Part shown: positions 1 to 5,886 of the stretch, one piece after another | How positions within the stretch are numbered: position 1 is the stretch's first letter | Layout: every line of letters starts with the position of its first letter | DNA from: Desulfobacterales bacterium | Lineage (GTDB): Bacteria; Desulfobacterota; Desulfobacteria; Desulfobacterales; JAHIVH01 | DNA: 5,886 nt | Direction of reading: 5' to 3' | Assembly: GCA_020056645.1 (NCBI GenBank) | Contig: JAGVHJ010000033.1 | Location: 1-5,886 of the forward strand | Notes under the pieces: model-generated | Databases searched by the model: none | Seen by the model: only the letters and a program-made list of their open reading frames with translations | Told to the model about the DNA's origin: nothing | Position numbers and translations under genes: made by a program

Positions 1-843
1 GGCCGATGGTCCGGCAGATGAAGGCTCGCTTTCCAGCGGAAGAGAGGCCGCCTCTCTTTTTTGCCCCAGCCGGAGGAGAAGAGGCTCGACTGGGGGGGGC
101 ACGCCCTCCCAGCCGGAATAGATCTCGCAGCTCTTTTTAAGCCAATCCACCATGGAAAGAAGGAGATCTGACGATTTTTTTTCAAACCCCTGTTCCAGAA
201 AAGCTTCGACCTGGTGCAGCACTCGCTCGACATCGGCGAGATTCAGAAACCCCGCCTCTCCCTTGGCCGTATGGATCAGCCGCTTCAACTCGGCCATATC
301 TTTTTCCGAAAAGGAGTGCTCAAGGTTTAAAATCAGGGTCTCCATTTTTTGAATCACTTCCGGCTGGGCCGCGAGAAACTCTTCGAACACCCCCATGTCC
401 AGGTGGTCGGGAAGGGCTCCGGGGTGTCTCAATCCTCGGTTGTGAGGCGAGGGAGAGGAGGCGCTATCGGGAGCGCTATCCCCGGTTGCAGCCAGGGGCG
501 GAGAGGGGGGATGGGAAAGCCCTTCCATCCCAGGTCCGGGATCGGCTGGTTCCATCAGGCTTCGTTTCCGTAACCTGTTTTGAATATCACAGATGAGGTC
601 ACCCAAGGCGTCGAAAATCAGCAACCCATTTTCATCGGGGCTTTTTAGATGTTTTCGGAGAAGATCCATGGCCTGGCGGGCGATTTCGGCTATGTCGGGA
701 AAGAGACTCTTCCACGGCTCCTCATCAAGCACCCTGAAGAGCATCTCCAGATGGTCGATGTCGGTCTGGGATGTGGGATCAGCCAGAAGAAAATCGGTCG
801 AGAGCATTTCGATATGGGTTGAGAGGGTGTCGGCTACCGTCAT
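1..843 (-). CDS. CheA-like Hpt-domain signalling protein (N-terminal part; 3' end outside window)
   Basis: Partial gene: 281 codons from ATG at 843, still open at the left edge. Residues about 1-95 form a charged, helical region of unknown family that ends in RLRKR. Residues about 97-147 are a Pro/Ser-rich linker. Residues about 148-244 form an Hpt phosphotransfer domain with the signature LIHTAKGEAGFLNL. In it, His191 is the expected phospho-acceptor, and Lys194, Gly195 and Gly198 match the CheA-type HSxKGxxG pattern. A second Pro/Ser-rich linker then begins. Hpt domains of this type accept phosphate from a histidine-kinase ATPase domain or a response regulator, usually in the cytoplasm. The C-terminal domains (kinase, CheW or receiver) are not visible, so this could be a CheA-type kinase or a stand-alone multidomain Hpt protein. 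The start is set by an in-frame TAA at 877-879 and the lack of any other ATG between them. The ribosome-binding site is weak (TTGGAATAG). The coding strand has an A8 run (175-182) and a C8 run (92-99). I am confident of the Hpt domain and less sure of the whole architecture. Confidence 0.85.
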   Translation of the reverse strand, partial: MTVADTLSTHIEMLSTDFLLADPTSQTDIDHLEMLFRVLDEEPWKSLFPDIAEIARQAMDLLRKHLKSPDENGLLIFDALGDLICDIQNRLRKRSLMEPADPGPGMEGLSHPPSPPLAATGDSAPDSASSPSPHNRGLRHPGALPDHLDMGVFEEFLAAQPEVIQKMETLILNLEHSFSEKDMAELKRLIHTAKGEAGFLNLADVERVLHQVEAFLEQGFEKKSSDLLLSMVDWLKKSCEIYSGWEGVPPPVEPLLLRLGQKREAASLPLESEPSSAGPSA

Positions 844-1051
844 TCTATTCCAAGTATGGGCAATATGAGTAAAGGGTTAATAGGGCTAAAGCGAATCGAA
901 CGGGACGCCAAAATCAAAAAAAATATGTAACGATTCAGCAGCTATTCATCAAGATGGCGAAAAGCCCGTTTGCCACTAAAGCAAGGCCATACTGAATAGT
1001 TGCAAAATTATCTTGTGGTATTGTATCGGCCAGTTTAAGATCTGCCTGATT

Positions 1052-1079
1052 TTTACTGTTTTGTTAAAAACCTTATATT
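1052..1079 (+). promoter_or_regulatory. Candidate sigma-70-type promoter for the PhaR-like gene
   Basis: TTTACT (1052-1057) and TATATT (1074-1079) are separated by 16 bases. They match 4 of 6 and 5 of 6 consensus bases for the -35 and -10 elements. Transcription would start near 1086 and give a leader of about 55-60 bases. The assignment is from pattern only; other pairings in this AT-rich stretch are possible. Confidence 0.4.
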
Positions 1080-1130
1080 AGATCATTGGATTTGTAAAGG
1101 ATGATTTCCTTCGGAAATAACTGGAATAAA

Positions 1131-1136
1131 AAGGGA
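1131..1136 (+). promoter_or_regulatory. Ribosome-binding site of the PhaR-like gene
   Basis: AAGGGA sits 5 bases before the ATG at 1142 and 8 bases before the ATG at 1145. The longer spacing is closer to optimal and favours initiation at 1145. An out-of-frame ATG at 1137-1139 lies too close to this site to be a likely start. Confidence 0.5.
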
Positions 1137-1141
1137 ATGGA

Positions 1142-1618
1142 ATGATGGCGACCCAGCGCGTGCTGATTAAAAAGTATCCGAACAGACGATTGTACGATAC
1201 CTCCACCAGCACCTATGTCACCCTGAAAAATGTCGGGGATATGATCAGGAAAGGCACAATCGTGGAAGTCAGGGATGTGGGAACCGATGAAGATGTCACC
1301 TCTTTCATCCTCACCCAGATCGTCCTGGAGGAGGCCAAGCAGAAGAATAGCCTTCTCCCGTCGCCCCTTCTTCATCTCATCATCCAGTATGGAGACAATG
1401 TGCTGAGCGAATTCTTCGAAACTTACTTGCAACAGGTGATCAGAAGCTATGTCTCCCAGAAAACGGTTTTTGACGAACAGTTCAAGAAGATGCTCCATTT
1501 CGGCTTGGATGTTTCAGAGATCGCCAAGAAAAAAATTGAGGATTTCCAACCATTTAAACCTATTTTTGATTTTTTCGCTTCCTCCGGAAAAAAGCGGGGG
1601 CCAGAGGGTAAGGGCTAA
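1142..1618 (+). CDS. phaR: PhaR-like polyhydroxyalkanoate synthesis regulator (PHB_acc_N DNA-binding domain)
   Basis: A 158-residue cytoplasmic regulator. Residues about 6-65 match the PHB/PHA accumulation regulator DNA-binding domain. Its hallmark IKKYPNRRLYDT (9-20) is followed by a TSTYVTLKNV segment, an MIRKG turn, a VRDVGTDEDVT stretch and ILTQIVLEE. Residues about 70-125 are helical and correspond to the C-terminal PHB_acc-type region. The tail is basic (SGKKRGPEGKG). In known members this domain binds both DNA and PHA granules and represses phasin and PHA genes; whether this organism makes PHA cannot be told from the window. Two ATGs stand in tandem (1142 and 1145). An AAGGGA ribosome-binding site at 1131-1136 lies 5 bases before the first and 8 before the second, so the second may be used, giving 157 residues. 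The TAA stop overlaps the TAG stop of the convergent FadL-like gene. No PHA synthase or phasin gene is adjacent, so the symbol rests on domain identity alone. Confidence 0.88.
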   Translation: MMATQRVLIKKYPNRRLYDTSTSTYVTLKNVGDMIRKGTIVEVRDVGTDEDVTSFILTQIVLEEAKQKNSLLPSPLLHLIIQYGDNVLSEFFETYLQQVIRSYVSQKTVFDEQFKKMLHFGLDVSEIAKKKIEDFQPFKPIFDFFASSGKKRGPEGKG

Positions 1619-3318
1619 AAGGGCGTCACGCTATCGATCAATCGTTCTGTCAGGGTGAAAGCCCGGTCGATTCCCTGGCCCATGACAGAGACCGGCATGG
1701 TGAAAGTCATTCCCAGTTCGAAGATTTCGAGATCCTGCTCATAGTTTAGACCGGCGTATGGATTGTAGACAATATCCGTAAAGTTGGTGGAGTTGAGCTG
1801 CTTGCTGGAGTTGTTGGGAATTTTATATCCTTTGTTGCAGATATAGCTGCCCCCAAAATCGATCTGTAGGCCGTTCTTAAAGGTGACGCCCGCGCCTGCT
1901 GCGTAGATATGGAGATCGGGAAAAGGCGATAGGAGCGTGAAGTAGTCATCCCGGACTGACGACTCCCGTCCCTCATACCCGCACCGCAAAGAGAGCCAAT
2001 CCAGGGCCTGAAACTCGGCTGCATAGCTGAAGTGGAGGGTGTTTTTCATGTTGAGTTCCGCGACCAGAGATCGGGAGCCCCCGGAATACCCGAGTATTCT
2101 GATGAATTGGAACACCTGCATATCCTGGTCGAAGTGGACGCCCAGATATTTATTCACCGACCCTTCTGTCCAGTGCATGTCGGTCATGAGCTTTAAGGAT
2201 TTGAAGGGCCGGAGGGTGATCCCCGCCTGAATGCGTCTGGGGAGAACGAACTCCACCATGCAATAGCCCTTTTCATATTGTTTCGATTCCGTGGGAAGCC
2301 CCAGCACCTGGGCCATGACAAGGGTGGTGGGCGACGACCCCAGCCAGCTGATGGCGTTCTGAAAATTTTCTCCCAGGGCTGCCACATACTCCCCCCGCAT
2401 CTTGGCCCGGACCTCGCTCTGGTAGCAGAGACCCAGGGTAAACCATTTTGCGGGCTCCCACAACATGCCGATATTGTACGAGGGGGTGAAATCATCCCTG
2501 ATCTTGAATTTGACTTGGGCGATCGGATCATAGGGATTGATTCCTCCTCCAAACCAGGGCGCGGGAGCCACGAGCTGGGAAAGGATGGGGATGTCCAAGT
2601 CGCTGCTTGTCTCACCCAGCTCACTGGTTAAGGCCACCAGTTCATTAGGGGCGCGGATGTCGAACTCGGCGCCCAAGGCTGACTGGCCGATGCCTATGGA
2701 GAGCCCGGCTGCAAAATCATCGGAAAACTGATAGCTGAAGCTGGGGGAGAGATAAACAAAGTGCTGAATATAGAGGGCTTTTCCGCCGTAGACCATGGGG
2801 TCATCCGCGTCATTGTGGGCGAATCCTCCCACGTAGGGCGGATAGAATCCGTTGGCGAAGGTCCATGGGGAGTGCTCTTTCCGATAGGAAAATCCAAACG
2901 CGATAGGGGCGGCGATGGCTCCGCCGGGAACATCGATTTCATCAATAAAAGGGGCCCGGACCCGGAGATGGCTGGTCTTCCCCTTTTTCCCATCAAGGGG
3001 GTCGTCGTTGTAACGTCCTCCTAAAAATCCCGGAAACTCCGGGTCCGCCTCGAATTTCCCCGAAATTTCGAGGAGCATGGCCTTGACGGAGATAAAGCAC
3101 TGCTGGCCGTCGTTCAACTGGGAGAGGCCCGCGGGGTTGTAATGGATGGACATGATTCCCGGCGGGGAGGAGGTGACGGTGTTTGCGAGGGATACGGCCT
3201 TGGAATCAATGGCGATCTGTTCGCTCAGGGAGGCTCGGGCTTCCTGGTTGAAGAGAGAGAGCGTGACAAGAAAGAGGAGGAGAAGGAACCCGTCAATTAA
3301 ACATGACCTTTTCATCAT
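1615..3318 (-). CDS. FadL/OMPP1/TodX-family outer-membrane transport protein
   Basis: A 567-residue outer-membrane beta-barrel protein. A signal peptide spans residues 1-29: a Lys/Arg start, a hydrophobic core LLLLFLVTLSLF, and a likely cut after EARA. The mature N-terminus carries the FadL-family plug signature SIHYNPAGLSQL (about 57-68). The rest alternates amphipathic strands with long loops, and the chain ends in Phe (SVTPF), as expected for insertion by the BAM machinery. FadL proteins let hydrophobic compounds such as long-chain fatty acids or aromatics cross the outer membrane; the ligand here cannot be inferred. It is roughly 100 residues longer than E. coli FadL, with the extra length apparently in loops (about 85-125, 220-275 and 305-350). 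The ATG at 3318 is chosen because it begins the signal peptide; a TTG at 3369 would add 17 polar residues and overlap the upstream gene. The upstream gene ends 28 bases before this start, so it is the third gene of the operon. Shine-Dalgarno support is weak (GGAA about 10 bases upstream). Confidence 0.85.
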   Translation of the reverse strand: MMKRSCLIDGFLLLLFLVTLSLFNQEARASLSEQIAIDSKAVSLANTVTSSPPGIMSIHYNPAGLSQLNDGQQCFISVKAMLLEISGKFEADPEFPGFLGGRYNDDPLDGKKGKTSHLRVRAPFIDEIDVPGGAIAAPIAFGFSYRKEHSPWTFANGFYPPYVGGFAHNDADDPMVYGGKALYIQHFVYLSPSFSYQFSDDFAAGLSIGIGQSALGAEFDIRAPNELVALTSELGETSSDLDIPILSQLVAPAPWFGGGINPYDPIAQVKFKIRDDFTPSYNIGMLWEPAKWFTLGLCYQSEVRAKMRGEYVAALGENFQNAISWLGSSPTTLVMAQVLGLPTESKQYEKGYCMVEFVLPRRIQAGITLRPFKSLKLMTDMHWTEGSVNKYLGVHFDQDMQVFQFIRILGYSGGSRSLVAELNMKNTLHFSYAAEFQALDWLSLRCGYEGRESSVRDDYFTLLSPFPDLHIYAAGAGVTFKNGLQIDFGGSYICNKGYKIPNNSSKQLNSTNFTDIVYNPYAGLNYEQDLEIFELGMTFTMPVSVMGQGIDRAFTLTERLIDSVTPF

Positions 3319-3346
3319 GGGAGTCTGATTCCGATGGCTTTGCGAT

Positions 3347-5092
3347 CTATTTGACGAGGTTAAGTTCAAAGGGAACCCTCACGGATATCAGAAAATCGGG
3401 GTCGTCGTTTGTGAACCCCATGGCGATGCTTGTAATGACGCTCTGGGTCTTGGCGACCCGGAATCCCATGCCGATGCTGAAAATCGACGACACCCCTCCC
3501 GCCACTTCCTGGCTAGGGGATGCCTCATTCCTGAATCGGTAGGTGGAGTCCATGGCGTAGGAAAATTGATAGCTCATATTCAGGGAAACCATATAAGAGA
3601 GGGAGTAGGCGAATCCGGCGCTGGCGGTGATATAATCCCCGCTGTCGACCTCCTTGATCGTCTCCTCGCTCGGCCCATATTTGTAATTGAGGCCTGTTTC
3701 GGTGAAATTGTAGGTGTATCCCACGCTTCCAAAGGCGATGATGGGGTCGATGGTTTTCGAAGCGGAGAGCCCGGTGCTGAGAGAATAGATGCCGTTTCCA
3801 GTGGCGAGATCCGTGGCGGAATTGATTTCGTAGGGGCTTCTTCCCGTGGGGCACGAGAGGTTCGATGTCAGGATCACGGCGGGTTTGTCGGCGCTGGTTT
3901 TGACAGGCTGAAACTGGAGGCCGAACCGGAAGTCGCCCAGGTCGTTGATCCATTTGGATTCGTTGTCCTCGTCGTAGTGCTTGAAGGTGAAGGGAATGTC
4001 CATGTTCAGGGTGAGGTTATCGAAAAGGGCGTATTCCATAAAGAGGCTGTGGCTCAGGTTGTGGTTGCTGAACTTGTTCACGGTATAAATTGCGCTGATG
4101 GCGTCCAGGGAGTAGTAGGAGTAGGAAAAGTTGTACTCAAATCCCAGGGTTCCTTTTTTGAGGAGGGTGTATTCCCGTCCAGCCGCCGTCAAAAGCTCCT
4201 CTTCTTCCTCGGATTTTTCATCTTCGGTCATCTGAAGCTGCCGCCTTATCTCCGCCTCTTCCCGAAGGGTCCGGACCTCCTTCTTGAGAAGTTCCACTTC
4301 CCGGGTAAGAATCTCCATGCTGGAGACCGGCGCTTTTCCATAGCCGGACTTGCCCTCAGGTGTCGCCGGAGGGGGAGATGCGCTCTCTATGCCCGGAGGA
4401 GCCATGGCCAGCTCGGGCACCCTGGAAGGGGCGGACCTTTCAAGTGGGGCGGCTATAATATCTTTGAAAGAGGCGCCCTTGTTTCCCCAGCAGTAGAGGC
4501 CGATCCGGCCTTTGGCGAACGTGGCGTCGGTCACCGTTATGACCGGCCGGTGATTCAAAAGAATCTGAATGTCGGGTCCGGCGGCCTTGACACTCACGGC
4601 GTACCATTCGTTTTTATTATAGGCGAAAGGCCGTTCGGCAAGGATCGAGAGATTTCCCTCCACGAATTTGACTAGCCGGATCGTGTTCCGCTGTTTGTCC
4701 ATGGCGTACCGGTAGTAGTTTTTCGAGTCCTGAAATCTGAAAACGATTCCCAGGGCGTCATCGTCCCTGGATAGGAGGTGAAGGGCGAACTGAAGGTCCG
4801 ACCATGCGGGATTTCCGGATATGGCCATGGTGCCGGGTTTCTCGGGCTCCATGCCAGCGCCTCCCCCATAGATGTTGCTTGATTGATCGATGACGCCGTT
4901 CGCGGAAGACCATGCGGAGGGGGTGTCGGTCTCACCTTCGTCGAACACCTCCCAGGAGGTGAGGGCGGGATCCGAGGAGCTGTGCTGAAATCGTTCCTGG
5001 GAAGAGGCCTGAAAGGAGAAGAAGAGAAGAACCGATACGCCGATGATGACTGTCAGAAAAGGTCTATGCAATTTGGATGGCCTCCCCATCAT
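3347..5092 (-). CDS. LamG-like/coiled-coil/beta-barrel protein, FapF-like outer-membrane porin
   Basis: A 581-residue envelope protein with four parts. (1) A signal peptide, residues 1 to about 31 (VIIGVSVLLFFSF core, cut near QASS). (2) Residues about 45-214, a LamG/concanavalin-like fold with WSDLQF, the DDALGIVFRFQDSKNYYRY segment, GRIGLYCWGNKGASFKDI and matching strands, as in LamG or thrombospondin C-terminal-like modules. (3) A Pro-rich linker (215-252), then a heptad-like, highly charged coiled coil (about 257-300, MEILTREVELLKKEVRTLRE). (4) A beta-barrel from about 303 to the end, containing DIPFTFKH, LGDFRFGLQF, CPTGRSPYE, TGNGIYSLSTGLSASKT and FGSVGYTYNF. These resemble FapF and the MetA-type transporter family. 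FapF is the trimeric pore that exports Fap amyloid subunits and also carries an N-terminal coiled coil. The chain ends FELNLVK, without a terminal aromatic residue. Its ATG overlaps the stop of the C39 peptidase gene, and no ribosome-binding site is visible, which implies translational coupling. I am sure it is a barrel with a LamG-like front; FapF function is inferred. Confidence 0.78.
   Translation of the reverse strand: MMGRPSKLHRPFLTVIIGVSVLLFFSFQASSQERFQHSSSDPALTSWEVFDEGETDTPSAWSSANGVIDQSSNIYGGGAGMEPEKPGTMAISGNPAWSDLQFALHLLSRDDDALGIVFRFQDSKNYYRYAMDKQRNTIRLVKFVEGNLSILAERPFAYNKNEWYAVSVKAAGPDIQILLNHRPVITVTDATFAKGRIGLYCWGNKGASFKDIIAAPLERSAPSRVPELAMAPPGIESASPPPATPEGKSGYGKAPVSSMEILTREVELLKKEVRTLREEAEIRRQLQMTEDEKSEEEEELLTAAGREYTLLKKGTLGFEYNFSYSYYSLDAISAIYTVNKFSNHNLSHSLFMEYALFDNLTLNMDIPFTFKHYDEDNESKWINDLGDFRFGLQFQPVKTSADKPAVILTSNLSCPTGRSPYEINSATDLATGNGIYSLSTGLSASKTIDPIIAFGSVGYTYNFTETGLNYKYGPSEETIKEVDSGDYITASAGFAYSLSYMVSLNMSYQFSYAMDSTYRFRNEASPSQEVAGGVSSIFSIGMGFRVAKTQSVITSIAMGFTNDDPDFLISVRVPFELNLVK
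5089..5092 (-). other. ATGA start/stop overlap coupling the C39 peptidase and FapF-like genes
   Basis: The TGA stop of the peptidase gene (5091-5089) lies inside the tandem ATGATG start of the next gene. The preceding bases, AATATTACAAACC, contain no Shine-Dalgarno match. Re-initiation by the terminating ribosome is the likely way the second gene is translated, which would tie the amounts of the two proteins together. Confidence 0.75.
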
Positions 5093-5835
5093 GGTTTGTA
5101 ATATTGTTTCTGACCGGGAAAATGGGTCATTTTCACATTGGAAGGTGTGTCAAAGGGCCTAAACCGTTCCATGATCAGCCGTTTGGCGTCGCTTTCAGTG
5201 ATGTATCGAAGATCCCGGTTTTTCAGTTTCAGAGCCGACAGCCCCTTGCCTCCTTTTGGCCTTACGATGAAAACGACCTTGTCGTACCACATGTTTTCAA
5301 AGGCGTATAAGGGGTAGCTGCTGTTTCCGCTGAATGGGTCCGCGATGAAGACATGGCCGTCATGAACACCTTTCATGACCACGAAATGGCGGTAGTCGAA
5401 AAGGGTGACCGGAATGATCAATGGCCAGTTGGCCGGATCTTTCAGGTCTTCGATCTCGGCCCGGTAGCCCGCCCCTTCATATCCCAGGACACCGACATAT
5501 TTTTTCATGTCCAGGAGGGAAAAGGCCCGTCTTTTGATGATCTGATCCTTGTCTCCGTGGGTCAAAAGCCCCTGGATCACCTGCTGCTCGGTGATATCCT
5601 CCCCCAGATAGTTGCGCAGAAGGGTGGAAAGGGCGGCGGAACCGCAACTGTAATCATAGGTCTGCTTGATGATATCCTTATATTGGAGGATTGAGCTGGG
5701 GGTGACCTTGGTCCGGATTCTCAGGGTTTGATCTGGGGAGAGGGCAAGGGTGAGCTCGCCCACCGGGGGGGATTTTACGGGGACATAGCCGGTTATCAGG
5801 CAGATGCCGATGACGAATGCGATAATCAGTTCCAT
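5089..5835 (-). CDS. C39-family cysteine peptidase, FapD-like (start uncertain)
   Basis: A 248-residue protein as called from ATG at 5835. An N-terminal hydrophobic segment (LIIAFVIGICLITGYV) looks like a signal peptide or membrane anchor, so the enzyme probably acts in the periplasm. The C39 core spans about residues 50-192. It has KQTYDYSCGSAALSTLL with nucleophile Cys64 and oxyanion Gln58, then AFSLLDMKKYV, then YRHFVVMKGV with His150, then ADPFSGN with Asp166. The full catalytic set is present. C39 enzymes usually cut after a double-glycine leader. This one has no ABC-transporter parts and resembles the stand-alone COG3271-type group that includes FapD of the Pseudomonas amyloid system. 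A basic tail of about 55 residues follows the core. It is the most upstream visible gene of the operon. The frame stays open to the right edge with no other ATG, GTG or TTG, and the called start lacks a positive n-region and has only GGGAG 2 bases upstream. The true start may therefore lie outside the window. Confidence 0.85.
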   Translation of the reverse strand: MELIIAFVIGICLITGYVPVKSPPVGELTLALSPDQTLRIRTKVTPSSILQYKDIIKQTYDYSCGSAALSTLLRNYLGEDITEQQVIQGLLTHGDKDQIIKRRAFSLLDMKKYVGVLGYEGAGYRAEIEDLKDPANWPLIIPVTLFDYRHFVVMKGVHDGHVFIADPFSGNSSYPLYAFENMWYDKVVFIVRPKGGKGLSALKLKNRDLRYITESDAKRLIMERFRPFDTPSNVKMTHFPGQKQYYKP

Positions 5836-5886
5836 ATCTCCCGCTCTTTTGCCGCAGGTTTTGATGAAATGGCGGCTTCCCCCCCC
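5836..5886. other. Right-edge stretch upstream of the C39 peptidase gene
   Basis: The 51 bases before the called peptidase start hold no stop codon in the peptidase frame. They would encode a short basic stretch (with Arg, His and Lys residues) that could be the n-region of a longer signal peptide. On the coding strand the window opens with a run of eight or more G, cut by the window edge. I recognise no promoter here. Confidence 0.4.

Larger units (their letters stand above)
844..1141. promoter_or_regulatory. Divergent intergenic region between the Hpt gene and the PhaR-like gene
   Basis: About 298 bases with no convincing gene, clearly more AT-rich than its flanks. It must hold the promoters for both divergent genes. 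For the Hpt gene (minus strand), a weak candidate is TTGATG (952-947) and TACATA (929-924) with a 17-base spacer. An A8 tract lies at 916-923. Around 970-1005 there is a cluster of TTGC/GCAA half-sites that could bind a regulator. I found no sigma-54 element, no riboswitch-like structure and no strong terminator hairpin. Confidence 0.6.

Noticed and set aside
152..868. Several short plus-strand open frames
   Set aside because: They are antisense to the Hpt gene and give basic, Ser/Arg-rich translations without domains.
1073..1498. A 141-codon minus-strand open frame
   Set aside because: It is antisense to the PhaR-like gene, whose family match is unmistakable. It has no ribosome-binding site or recognisable domain and runs into the promoter region.
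1578..1596. Possible terminator hairpin near the end of the PhaR-like gene (TTCC-TCC-GGAA then A6)
   Set aside because: The stem is only four base pairs and lies inside the coding region. The homopolymer is on the wrong side for the plus-strand transcript.
3319..3369. A TTG start at 3369 for the FadL-like gene
   Set aside because: It would put 17 polar residues before a well-formed signal peptide and overlap the preceding gene. The ATG at 3318 fits the signal peptide directly.
3566..4675. A 369-codon plus-strand open frame
   Set aside because: It lies wholly antisense to the LamG/barrel gene. Its translation is low-complexity Gly/Val/Glu-rich with no domain, whereas the minus strand gives a signal peptide, recognisable folds and strand periodicity.
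5089..5835. Bacteriocin ABC exporter with an N-terminal C39 domain
   Set aside because: There are no transmembrane bundle or ATPase motifs. The protein is a single-domain peptidase, and the next gene is an outer-membrane barrel.

Overview
The window looks like chromosomal DNA of a Gram-negative bacterium, probably a delta-proteobacterium (Desulfobacterota) or a close relative. Three things point that way: two outer-membrane beta-barrel genes (one FadL-like, one FapF/MetA-like), a short PhaR-type regulator of the kind found in that group, and a CheA-style Hpt protein. This is inference from protein character; the sequence contains no rRNA or other phylogenetic marker. Coding density is high. 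I see no tRNA, rRNA, insertion sequence or CRISPR array.

Layout. (1) Positions 1-843, minus strand: the first 281 codons of a signalling protein with a canonical Hpt phosphotransfer motif (His191), running off the left edge. (2) 844-1141: a non-coding divergent regulatory region. (3) 1142-1618, plus strand: a PhaR-like polyhydroxyalkanoate synthesis regulator. Its TAA stop overlaps the TAG stop of the convergent neighbour. (4) 1615-5835, minus strand: a compact three-gene operon transcribed from right to left. It encodes a C39-type cysteine peptidase resembling FapD, then a 581-residue envelope protein that joins a LamG-like lectin fold, a coiled coil and a FapF-like beta-barrel, then a 567-residue FadL/OMPP1-family barrel. 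The first two genes share an ATGA start/stop overlap, and the third follows after 28 bases. The operon promoter and any earlier genes lie beyond the right edge.

How the genes may work together. In the Pseudomonas Fap functional-amyloid system, a C39 peptidase (FapD) and a coiled-coil-bearing outer-membrane pore (FapF) work together to secrete amyloid subunits. Here the same two activities are encoded in translationally coupled genes, but the pore carries an extra LamG-like domain and is followed by a FadL-type channel. This suggests a divergent Fap-like export or surface-assembly system. No amyloid subunit gene is visible in the window, so the substrate is unknown. The PhaR-like regulator and the Hpt protein are probably independent of this operon.
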